From positions 14,815,001 to 14,879,000 of the forward strand of contig NC_079875.1 of NCBI RefSeq assembly GCF_029227915.1: 64,000 bases of DNA, given 5' to 3'. Positions 1 to 10,468 of the stretch are shown here, piece after piece. The notes beneath the pieces were generated by a model, which was not told the DNA's origin, did no database searches, and was given only the letters and a program-made list of their open reading frames with translations. The position numbers and the translations under genes are program-made. The first letter of the stretch is position 1, and each line of letters begins with the position of its first letter. The stretch is from Hydractinia symbiolongicarpus. Lineage: Eukaryota; Cnidaria; Hydrozoa; Anthoathecata; Hydractiniidae.

Positions 1-480
1 AACATTTCTATGCTCACAGCCTTTCTTAATTAAATATTTCACAACAGAAAGGTGGCCTTCAGCCGCTGCACACATTAAAGCTGTCCAGCCGTAAGAATCA
101 CGTGCGTTGATCAACTTTGTATAATTTCTACTATCTTTCACATTATCGAGCAATTCTTGCACTTCTTTCAAATTGCCGGACGACGAATACTTCAGTAACA
201 TTGTTACCCATCGGTTTTCGTTTAATGTAACTAACTCCTGTTTATCACGGGTTGTTCGCTTACGTTTTTTGTTACTTTTGACCTTTCTAGTAGTCGATAA
301 GCTTGGTTCATTTATAATTTCCTCGTAAAATTCTTTTACTTCACTACCAGTCAAACCCGAGTTTAGTTGAGCACCGGGTGAATTTTTTGAACGAGTTTTA
401 TCAGCATGATCTTTCGCAGTTACAAAGCTGCACCTGTATTCGGTTAACATGCTCTGTTTGTCGTAAGAGCATTCAGCCAT
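1..480 (-). CDS. GPANK1-like ankyrin-repeat protein, N-terminal part (runs off the left edge)
   Basis: The reading frame is open from an ATG at 478-480 to the window edge (160 codons). The context AAA-ATG-G is good. The order of features matches vertebrate GPANK1 (G-patch and ankyrin repeats protein 1). There is a short FYEEIINEP segment near residue 52, then a basic KSNKKRKRTT stretch that could be a nuclear signal. An ankyrin pair follows with GNLKEVQELL and NARDSYGWTALMCAAAEGHL, then VVKYLIKKGC. The G-patch expected downstream would lie outside the window. The family is a predicted nuclear, RNA-linked protein of poorly known function. The ankyrin fold is clear; orthology to GPANK1 is inferred from the shared FYE motif, basic stretch and spacing. 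No intron is seen in this part. Confidence 0.75.
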   Translation of the reverse strand, partial: MAECSYDKQSMLTEYRCSFVTAKDHADKTRSKNSPGAQLNSGLTGSEVKEFYEEIINEPSLSTTRKVKSNKKRKRTTRDKQELVTLNENRWVTMLLKYSSSGNLKEVQELLDNVKDSRNYTKLINARDSYGWTALMCAAAEGHLSVVKYLIKKGCEHRNV

Positions 481-908
481 TTTATTTTTTATTCTAAAAA
501 TTATAATTGGTGGTTATACTTTCTAATTGAAGAAAATTTAATTAAATTGAATTCGGCGCGTTGAAAACTTTAACACTGAATATTTCTTTATATTGATAAG
601 AGAAATATGTTCGTGTACTCGAAAACTGATTTTTACTTACAAACATAGATCATCCTCAACATGCACTTAATTAGAAGAAAGTAACGATTTTTTTTCTTAA
701 TTTAACATTTATTTCATTTGAGTAGTTAAATATTTTAAAATTAAAATTCTGGTCAAAATTAGCAAAATTTTTGATGCTCCAAATAAATATATTTTTTTGA
801 AACTCATTTATAAAATAAGTAATACTGGACACGAAAAGAACAAAACAAAAACATTTTTTCCATGAATTTTATTAATAAGATAAGCTGAAATTGCACATGT
901 TACCTTCA
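481..908. other. AT-rich upstream region of the ankyrin gene
   Basis: No coding sequence or clear repeat is seen. This is the presumed promoter and 5' UTR side of the minus-strand ankyrin gene; no TATA box or other regulatory site could be assigned. Confidence 0.4.
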
Positions 909-1260
909 CGGAATAAACTTTCGCGACAATTAAATTCGCGAAATGATTTAATTGCCATTGTTTCTATTCGCGAAAAAATATTCTCGCTAATTTTTGTACA
1001 TTTTAAAAACCTAATTTTCGGGGATAATTAGTCATTATTTACGTATACTTTTTGTGCTAGAAGAAGAAGTGGGAGTCATCAGTCGGTGACTCCCTACATG
1101 TAATGAATACTCCCAAACTGGTGCTACAATAAAAACATTTATTATGCAAATTATGTAATAGTATTAGGTCATTCGCAAAAACAAATTCTCGCGAAATCTA
1201 AAAAATTCAGAACTTCGATTCGCGGAATCGCGCAATTTAATTCTTGCGAAAATAAACCCA
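909..1260. repeat. Probable decayed inverted-repeat element with CGCGAA/AATTAAA termini
   Basis: The left end reads AATAAACTTTCGCGACAATT and the right end, reverse complemented, reads GTTTATTTTCGCAAGAATTA. The match is imperfect but extends about 28 bp. The interior has further CGCGAA motifs. No target duplication was found, so the boundaries are approximate. Similar CGCGAAAATTAA-type motifs occur near 46370-46410 and inside the element at 61262-61858. Confidence 0.35.
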
Positions 1261-1587
1261 TCAATTCATCGTGAGTAAAGATAAATAAATTGAGCGTACA
1301 TTCTTTTATTATGTTACACAGGCAGAAAAAACTTTTATGGAGAAATAAATAAATTTAAACTTTACTATCCATTGATAAAATATTAATTTGTCTAAAAAAA
1401 ATCATGTCCATATGAAAAAAGATCTCTCACTCAGTCTATGTTAGTCATACAATACTTATCTTGGTAAATTATATACAAAATTTTTTCCCCTCAGGATCAG
1501 CCCTTTCATTTTCCATGTAACACAAATGCGTAGACTCCAAATAATAGCACATACAAAGATAGATAACATACTGTAAAAAGCTGGTAT

Positions 1588-2024
1588 CAGGCCTCCCACG
1601 GTCAGTTGAGAAAAATAATACAGGAATACAGGACAGAAATGGTTTAAAAAATGGACAATACAGAACAAAAATTTTAAAAAATATATTTAGTGTGAAAATA
1701 AAGGACATTTTTGACAATTCCGAGAAATAAATACAAAAATTTCTTAAAATTGAAGTAACATAAGTGACAAATCCACCTACAAGTTTTTTACTAGGTTAGT
1801 AATAAAATGTCAACAAAAGAACCAATATCAACAGCTATAAATAAAGTTAAATGTGAAAATATTACTTCTTTAGTTTTTTTTAAAAAAAACTTCTAGTTCT
1901 TTGGATAGTTCAGCAATTCTCTTTAGAAATACAGGACATACAAGACAATTAAAATACAGGACAATACAGGACACTTTTGCCAAATACAGGAAATACAGGT
2001 AATACAGGACATGTGGGAGGCCTG
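1588..2024. mobile_element. Non-autonomous DNA transposon (MITE), 437 bp, 12-bp TIRs, 6-bp target duplication
   Basis: The ends are perfect 12-bp inverted repeats: CAGGCCTCCCAC at 1588-1599 and GTGGGAGGCCTG at 2013-2024. They are flanked on both sides by TGGTAT (1582-1587 and 2025-2030). The inner margins carry repeated TACAGGA motifs in direct orientation. No transposase is encoded. The CAG start is hAT-like, but the duplication is 6 bp rather than 8, so I leave the superfamily open. It lies 40 bp past the stop codon of the glutaredoxin-like gene, so it may form part of that gene's 3' end. Confidence 0.8.
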
Positions 2025-2066
2025 TGGTATGCAGTGAGATGAGTCATAACATGTTCCAACCGAATA

Positions 2067-3664
2067 TTAACTGATTCTTGATTCAGCTTGTTTTAAAGCT
2101 TCTAAAAATGGTTTTTCGAACACTTTGTGTCTCATAACTTCCTGGTTATTTATGTGGATGACAGGTATGTCATATTTATACTTATTAAACCATTTCTGGT
2201 TTCCATTAGCTGTGATGTCCACCTCTTCGTATATAAACTAAAAAGAGAGTTGATGCTAATAAAAGCATAGTATAAGCGAATCTATCAGCGAAAGTATAAC
2301 TAGGGAAAAATTTGATATAAATCTTATGAACACTCATTTGAAAGACCAGCATTTACTCGAACGCGCTGTTTAAAACAGAATGGGGATAAATATTACATTG
2401 CGAAAACAGGATTACCAAGTTTGATTTTATTACCTTACCGATCACAACAAGTCATATGCGATTATATAAGGGCTAAAAAAATGACTCGGTTGGGTGATCG
2501 AGTAAAGCTAACAACAACCTTTGCTATAATGCCTGTTCCACATAACCAAAACAACCACATAGAAATTTCTCTCTATACAAAACAAAACAACGGACAGACA
2601 ATAGTCGCTTGACGCGACAAGTTAGCTCTATTGACAAGAAAAAAAATGAAAGATTGTTATCCGCAAAACCTTTTATTCACTCAGTAACTTGAAACATAAA
2701 AAACATGTGTTTATAGCTACCTGAGAAGATATTTCGAAACTCTCAAATCTGGAAAATTATTTCTTAAGGTTAATACATCATAAATATGTTCCTTATGAAA
2801 AGCTATAGGACATTAATAATTCAGTGTGAACAATAATTAAAAAAAAAACTCAATGCCGATTTTATTCTGACTTTTATTTTCTCTTGTTATTTGATTACAC
2901 CATGGCGACATTTTTAAATTTCTACCTCACGTGGAATCACGTGACTATTCTCATTGTTCATTCCCATTAACAAGTTGTGTTCTTCATCAGCATAATGATC
3001 GCATGTTTTTGATTAAAAATTTAAATGGTACTACATATAATTTAAAAAGTCTACCTTGCTTGCATGAGTTAATACCTATTGGTGTTACTTTCAAAATCAA
3101 TACATTGTATTGCTGCGCTATTTAAAGGAAAACACTTAGAGTAAAAGTTGGTTGGCGCTTCACTTAAATGGTTGGTTGGTTTCGCATCACATATGAAGTA
3201 AGATTGTAATAAAGTTTTGATCAAAGGAAATCGCCAATCACAACATATTATTGAGAATACCAAGTTGTGGTGTAGATAGATAACAAATTAACTAACTTTT
3301 TTTTTAAACTTCATCATAACCTCTTTTGCATCATCACATAATGAGCATCCTTCAGCCTGCAAAATAACAAACCCCAAATCAGTGCTTTTTACTACTCACA
3401 GTTTTTTTTAATATAAAAATCAAATTACTATAATGTTTTATGGTTGCTATTGAACCCTCCTTGTTTCTGGCGTTCATTTTTTAAAGAAGAATGAAAACAT
3501 GCATTCTTTCGTCAATCAAACTTAAAAACAAAATTAGTGCTAAACTTGTAAGCTTATGAGAATCTTATTATCAGACTTACCTTTGAAAACATAGTTACAA
3601 TTGGTAGACTTTTTCTTGAGGACAATTTTCGACCAAGAAGCAGAATAATTCCATTTCTGTACAT
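2067..3664 (-). CDS. C5orf63-type glutaredoxin-like protein (DUF836), three exons
   Basis: The exons are complement 3581-3664, 3297-3356 and 2067-2237, all joined in phase 0, giving 104 residues. The start at 3664 is the first ATG after an in-frame TAA two codons upstream. The N terminus (MYRNGIILLLGRKLSSRK) is basic and lacks acidic residues, so it could be a mitochondrial targeting peptide. A thioredoxin-fold strand, LPIVTMFSK, follows. Next is the redox CxxC motif CSLC with DDAKEVM, then the diagnostic block YEEVDITANGNQKW and KYKYDIPVIHINNQEV. These match human C5orf63 and yeast YDR286C relatives, which are about the same length. The biochemical role of the family is not established; redox activity is inferred from CxxC. 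Donors are GTAAGT and GTTAGT, and acceptors TTGCAG and TTTTAG. Confidence 0.85.
2523..2564 (+). repeat. 42-bp dispersed direct repeat, copy 1
   Basis: This segment is identical over 42 bp to 4270-4311, and similarity continues weakly a few bases upstream. The first bases are GCTATAATGCCTGTTCCACA. This copy sits in an intron of the glutaredoxin-like gene. It is not associated with a recognised transposon end. Confidence 0.7.
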
Positions 3665-5278
3665 TCTTTAAATCATTTAGAAGAAAATTCAGATAACACT
3701 TTACATTTTACTAGATTCGTTTCAAAAGAACTGGTCATTATTACAAAATTAACAACGAATATCAAGTAGAATACATCCAACAGTCACCTAGCTAACTTAC
3801 ACAACCTTGTCACTTCGCAAGTATCTGCATTTTTGCATCAAAATTATGATTTTAATGCTGATGGCCAGCGGTCTTAGACGACCAGCGACAACTATTTTTT
3901 ATTCCCAAGACAAGATAATATCTGTGTATACCATATTTTGTCTTAAAAAAAGGTGGCAATTCAACAAATAATTATTTTTGTTACGCCTTGTTTTCTCAAA
4001 AATAATTATTGTTTCAATTATTTTTTGTTTCCACAAAATTCTTTTTTAAGTCTATTATTTTTTTAAAAAAATCAGTGTGTCAAATCAGCAGATTATCAGC
4101 TGATTATAAGCTAAAACATAAAAGAGACGCTACCATTTCTGAAATGTTAAAAAGAAAGTTACATCGAGAGAGTCGCTTTGCGCAAACACTCAGTCATCGT
4201 GTCGGGGATCACAATTTCAAACTTCTCCCACTTTTCTACCAACAAAACGATTGCATAAATCAATCCTTAGCTATAATGCCTGTTCCACATAACCAAAACA
4301 ACCACATAGAAGTAAAGCATTTACATTGCAGTTTGCATAACTTGAAGATCACAGCGCTTGATTCCACAAAAAAGCCTGTTTGAGACAGCTACTTAGAGAC
4401 TGGCCTTCTTACAGAAGTGTTTTATACAACGACCACCTACCGAAGACGATCACTTCTTTTAAGCCCCAAGAGTGGCTTTTTTGTACAGGTTTAACTGCTT
4501 TACCCTTTGTGTATAGCTATAAAAAACTATGAAAAACATTAATATTGCAAACCAGAAGATAAATAAATTTAATAAGTTCATTTAGCGTAATATACAAAAA
4601 GAAATCTATCTTGTAAACTTAACGTGCAAATGTGGAATATAGCAAGTCCAGCATTGCCATCGTTTTAAATATTTCCAACTACATTGTTCTTTCACGTTTT
4701 GTATTGTGGAACTCCAGACTCATTAATACTATGCAGACTTGTTAGAAGTGATATGATGGAGACGCAATTACCACACACATAACATATTCGTTCATTAAAA
4801 AATAGTAAAATAAAATCCAAAATATCTTTTTATGATGGTATTTACTTGCATATCGAAATAAATAAAAAATATTTAATTGTTACTTAAATCAATCAATTAA
4901 ATAAATAATAACTAAAAATAACTACCACCTATTGCTGTTTTAATGTCAACATAACCAGCTGTCAATTATACAGTGAAAAAATTCTAAAATCTCATTGACA
5001 AACCAAATTGATGGCAACATGTTCAAATATTCAGAGGGGTTTCGACAGGAAAAAGAGTTTGTGAAACACGATTGCTTGATTCTTCAATTTAAGATTGGTA
5101 CAGCCTTGTTCTTTTCATTGACATTTTTAAATCCGTATCCCCATAAAAATATCTAATAAGTTGAAAATAAATAGTTTTATTAATTCAATTCTTCTCTGAC
5201 CGATTTCTCAGTATAGATACTCTTTACGATTCAGATCCAACTATATAATTAATCCTGTGAAGTGATTTTTGGTATCGC
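3665..5278. other. Intergenic stretch between the glutaredoxin-like and SWEET genes
   Basis: No exon with family resemblance is seen on either strand. A 124-codon open frame at 4009-4383 shows no domain. The only structured item found is the second copy of the 42-bp repeat. Confidence 0.4.
4270..4311 (+). repeat. 42-bp dispersed direct repeat, copy 2
   Basis: Exact match to 2523-2564. Flanking sequence on both sides differs apart from a short weak match upstream. Confidence 0.7.
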
Positions 5279-8200
5279 TCAAATGGGTATCGATTGTGAT
5301 TTCTGTGAGTATTGATTGTAAAGATAGAGCTGTGACAGGCCAAGTAAAACGCCTAAACAATTTGGTACCTGTAACAATAAAATAAAAGATCGGTTATTTA
5401 GATATTATGGCATCCATGTTTTAAATTTCAACTAACCCTAAAAAATGCTGAGCTGCTTTGCAAAGAAGTATTGCTGGGAACTTTTGGCAAGTCTTAAAAA
5501 GTAATCAAACATTAAGGATTAAAGTATAAATATTTATAACAATACCTGTACAAATGTGTCTGAAATTAAATAGCCATACAAGAACCAACTTCCTGATACT
5601 AACACCGTCATGATAGATAGAGGTAGAGATATCGTTTCAGAGTTTTTGGTTTGAATCACAATTCTCTAGTAAGGAATTGTTTCATAATAGAACCTGATAA
5701 CTAAACGGTTTTTACAAAGAGTTCAAGATACATATAAGCCCAGTGACTGCACATTGATGAAAAGAAGGAAATTTGTAGAATCACGAAGTCAACAATAAAG
5801 TCGAGTTCTGCTTTGCTGTACTGTTGACAACCAATAGTTAAGGTGTAAAAATACTAAATGATTATCTAAAGAAGATCTTACTATCGTAGAAAGTGGTGAT
5901 CCAAACATAAGAACTGTCACAGTTGACGCTATCCAACCCAGTATAGCCACCACATCAAAATTCTCTTTACCGAATCGTGCCATCAGACCGATTAAAATTG
6001 CCATACCAATAACTATTAAAATTTTCCTTATGTAGATTTGCTAAAAAAAAAAGGTTTGGTTTATGTAGAATACTAAACTTGTAATGAGTTCTGTCTTTGG
6101 TTGTAAAAAAAGTTGCATTATCTGTTAAAGATATGTATAGTAAGACCAAGAACACAAGCTGGTTTATGGTTTATGATTGATGACAAACAAGCTGGTTTAT
6201 GGTTGGTTGTTGATGGCAAACAAACTGGCTTAAGGTTGTTGGTTGATGACAAACAAGCTGGTTTATGGTTGGTTGTTGATGGCAAACAGACTGGTTTAAG
6301 GTTGCTGGTTGATGACAAACAAGCTGGTTTATGGCAAACAAGCTGGTTTAAGATTGGTGGTTGATGGCAAACAGACTGGTTTAAGGTTGCTGGTTGATGA
6401 CAAACAAGCTGGTTTAAGGTTGCTGGTTGATGACAAACAAGCTGGTTTATGGTTGCTGGTTGATGGCAAACAAGCTGATATATGGTTGCTGGTTGATGGC
6501 AAACAAGCTGGTTTATGGCAAACAAGCTGGTTTATGATTGGTAGTTGATGGCAAACAGACTGGTTTAAGGTTGCTGGTTGATGACAAACAAGCTGGTATA
6601 TGGTTGCTGGTTGATGACAAACAAGCTGGTTTATGGTTGCTGGTTGATGACAAACAAGCTGGTTTATGGTTGCTGGTTGATGGCAAACAAGCTGGTATAT
6701 GGTTGCTGGTTGATGGCAAACAAGCTGGTTTAAGGCAAACAAGCTGGTTTATGATTGGTGGTTGATGGCAAACAAGCTGGATTATGGTTGCTGGTTGATG
6801 ACAAACAAGCTGGTATATGGTTGCTGGTTGATGACAAACAAGCTGGTATATGGTTGCTGGTTGATGGCAAACAAGCTGGTTTATGGCAAACAAGCTGGTT
6901 TATGATTGGTGGTTAATGGCAAACAAGCTGGTTGGTGGTTGGTGGCAAACAAGCTGGTTAATGGTTGATGACAAACAAGCTGGTTTATGGTTGGTTGTTG
7001 ATGGCAAACAGACTGGTTTATGGTTGCTGGTTGATGACAAACAAGCTGGTTTATGGTTGGTTGTTGATGGCAAACAGACTGGTTTAAGGTTGCTGGTTGA
7101 TGACAAACAAGCTGGTATATGGTTGCTGGTTGATGACAAACAAGCTGGTTTATGGTTGCTGGTTGATGACAAACAAGCTGGTTTATGGCTAACAAGCTGG
7201 TTTAAGATTGGTGGTTGATGGCAAACAGACTGGTTTAAGGTTGCTGGTTGATGACAAACAAGCTGGTACATGGTTGCTGGTTGATGGCAAACAAGCTGGT
7301 TTAAGATTGGTGGTTGATGGCAAACAGACTGGTTTAAGGTTGCTGGTTGATGACAAACAAGCTGGTATATGGTTGCTGGTTGATGACAAACAAGCTGGTT
7401 TATGGTTGCTGGTTGATGGCAAACAAGCTGGTTTATGGTTGATGACAAACAAGCTGGTTTATGGTTGGTTGTTGATGACAAACAAGCTTGCTTGCTATTA
7501 ACATCACATACAACCTGGTTCCCTGTCAGTGGCTTTAATAGGCTTATAAGACTTCACATGTTGCTACTCCACGTTGGTGAAAGTGTTAGTAATCCGGTGA
7601 TGACAATACTAATACTCTAACAACATAGGTATCTCAACTTTTACGCACACCTTACTCAATGTAAAAATTAAAACTTTAGAAGTTTTTTAAAATTTTAGTT
7701 ATACCTTTTTATCGCAATTTTGTACGAATACGAAAATATAAAGTATTTGGAAAGCACAACCAGTTCCATTGACTACGCATAACAACTTGTCCTCCTTCAA
7801 TACGCCATACATGAACCAGAGAAAGCAACTAAAACAGAAGAAAACGATTTAACAGTTAATGCTTTGAGCAAAAACGTATCTCACAGACAATCACGTCAGC
7901 GGTGAAAATCAGCTTTAGAAATTATTAAAACATTCAATACAGGATTATTGACCTTCTTAATTTTATAGTGTATTTAATTAAGCGATGCTTTATTTCTTTT
8001 CTTACTTTGCGTTATCTCACATATTTATCCTCATAATATCTAGCACATATACAGCCAGTTTCATCAAACAAAAAGAACTCTACCAAGACAATTAAAAATT
8101 TTTTCCTTTTTTCTTTTAAACAAAATCATGCAATATCCTTCTGCTTAGAATGATAGGTAATTGTTTAAAAAAGATTTTAACAAGAATTCAACAACAAGCT

Positions 8201-9089
8201 CACAGAAAGACTAGTGCATCTAGCATCAGACACATAAATTATGATATCACCATCACCAGTGTTAGAAAATTTACATAGATATTTCGATCATGCAAATAAA
8301 GATTTCAAATCTAATTTTTTTCTTGTAGAAGGTACATAAACTCTGTATATCTTTATTTGATTCTGAAGTCATAAATATAGACAAACTTTAAATGATTATA
8401 ACTGACATGCCTACGACAGTAGGTCATACTTACTTTAATGCAGTTAACAGAAAGGGTAGAAAGTTCACATTTTTCACAGATTTTTGACGATGAATCTTGT
8501 AACACGTTACGCTAAAAATAATTAAAAATCGAAAGTTAGAAGAAAAATATTGTAATACTGTCATTAAAACAGCATGAAGAAATTCCACCAATCATAGTGC
8601 AGGAACGAATATTTACACACGCAGGTTAAAATATTTGATGTTATACATTTGATGTTATACATTTAATTAAAATATTTGATGTTATACATTTAATTACATG
8701 ACTTTGAAAAACCGTTATTTTACAAACGCTACTTATGAATATTTAAGAATTTTCCAAGTTTGTTTTTTCTCTTGGCAAAACCTACATTTTTGCTCCAAAA
8801 TTATAACCCTGTGGCTGAAAGGGTCGAGGAATGCAAAACAATCAAACATAATTATTTTTTACAAAAAAATGGCACTCGTAACAACATAAAAATAGACTTT
8901 AACAACTTTGGACTTCTTACAATAAATAAAAATACTTTGGTCACATTCATCACTTTTGAAAAAAATAAAAGAAATGTACCTTCCCGCAATAAAAAACCCA
9001 ATTGTTGAAACTAGTGCCACCACCTGCACAGCATTGATAAGATTTCCAGTGTTTGAAGGTCCATCTGAATTCACTGATGTGTCCGCCAT
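5279..9089 (-). CDS. SWEET (SLC50, MtN3/saliva) sugar transporter, six exons
   Basis: The exons are complement 8980-9089, 8434-8511, 7705-7828, 5882-6040, 5546-5665 and 5279-5368. They total 226 residues; human SLC50A1 has 221. Phases are consistent throughout (2, 2, 0, 0, 0). The first MtN3 repeat shows QKSVKNVNFLPFLLTALN and LWFMYGVLKED. The second shows GWIASTVTVLMFGSPLSTI, then IVIQTKNSETISLPLSIM and SWFLYGYLISD, ending VPNCLGVLLGLSQLYLY. These hydrophobic blocks fit seven membrane helices in a 3+1+3 layout. The family carries out passive sugar uniport across plasma or internal membranes. Substrate and location cannot be read from the sequence. All splice sites are GT-AG. Intron 3 (6041-7704) is filled by a large minisatellite. 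Confidence 0.93.
6154..7492. repeat. 33-bp minisatellite, roughly 40 units, in a SWEET intron
   Basis: The core unit includes CAAACAAGCTGGTTTATGGT followed by TGCTGGTTGATGA. The dominant period is 33 bp, with shorter units where an inner part is skipped. Because 33 is a multiple of three and the units lack stops in several frames, it produces long spurious open frames on both strands. It lies wholly inside intron 3 of the SWEET gene, so it is not coding. Confidence 0.95.
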
Positions 9090-10468
9090 TATTAAAGCTT
9101 AGTGTACTAACAAGACATAAATAAAAATATTTAGTTTCCACATTGTAGAGACAAAATTTTCAGTTAAAATACCAGTGTAAGCAAAAACAAAAAAATTAAA
9201 ATTTATGCAACGCTGAATAACGATAGTAAATCAGAGCATATTGAAAAATAAAACAAAACTTTGCATTGAGAAGCAAGTAGTGTTTAGGGAGTCTTTTTGA
9301 GTAGCACAATTTATGGCTTGTGGTAATTCATTCTTCAACCCTATTTTATCAAAGAAATTTACCAATGGGTAGCACCTGCAAAGTTGAACAAGTAAAAAAA
9401 AGCAACAGGCACAGATTGTTTAATAACACAAAGTGATACCGTCAAATCTCTGAATGGTTTACAAAAATTGAGATGTCAAGATGCAGTTTTTAGGGTAGAT
9501 ATGCTACAACAATATTTTTCACTTATCACACTTTACCAACATGCAGTACTAGGATATTGCGCAAATATAAATAAATCAACAGTACTACTTAAATGAAGCA
9601 GAGATAACAATACATTTAAAAAATCCAGTAATATTAAAAATAGTATAAGCCTGTTACAAAAACAAATTTATGGTATACAGTACTACGGTTTCACACAAGT
9701 ATATGAACAAAAGTTACACTCCTAAAGTCTATACAGTACAAATTATTATTAAAAATAAAATCTTCTTAAAAATAGCATCTTCTAAAAGTAAAATTAGAAA
9801 AGTGATGCACGCAAAAGTTTAGCTATTGGATATTGCAACCCAACCTAACCACTTCTGAAATATCTATGCTTTAGAGAAAACAAAAAAATAGCCGACTGTA
9901 CGCAGAAGGGGAAGGGGAGGGGGCATTGGAGAAAGGTTTTACCTTATTAGCATTCATTCGTTTGATTAAGCAATGTATTAATAAAAAGTGCATAAAATTA
10001 AATTAACATAGATATATGAAAAAATCTTTTCAGATCAAAAATTATGCTGATGTTAACATTTTCCAGACCTTTGCAGGCAATCCTATTTCAGACATTGCGG
10101 AAGCAGCAACTAACACATTTTGAGTTTCTTAAAATAGAACATCCTAACTGCATTGGTCAAGTAATTTCTGGGTTGGAATTCTTTTTTAGAATTAATTTTG
10201 AGGTGAATGGAAGACTTTGAAAAATCTAATAAATGTCTATCTCTATGTGAATATGTTAAAATAGTAATACTACTTAAAAACATGAATAAAATATGCAGTG
10301 CACTAACTTTAAAAAAAAGGAAAACTACTATGAAACAAGTCATTTTACCAAACTTCACATTGTGCAAAAAGTTAAGTTTCAAAGTTTGGTAAGACCAAAA
10401 TTTTCAGGTTCACACATTAACATTAAAACCTACTGGCAGGAGGATATGCTAATAGTATTTTAATGCAT
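9090..10468. other. Intergenic stretch between SWEET and SLC23
   Basis: Nothing recognisable is seen. It is AT-rich, with one short G-rich patch near 9908-9925. It should hold the SWEET promoter and the SLC23 3' UTR. Confidence 0.4.

Noticed and set aside
4009-4383. 124-codon ORF
   Set aside because: No domain, AT-driven composition, and it spans a 42-bp dispersed repeat.
6113-7620. Many long open frames on both strands (60-190 codons, e.g. repeated CHQPATINQLV or DKQAGLWLLV)
   Set aside because: They are translations of the 33-bp minisatellite inside a SWEET intron; the period of three times eleven keeps frames open.
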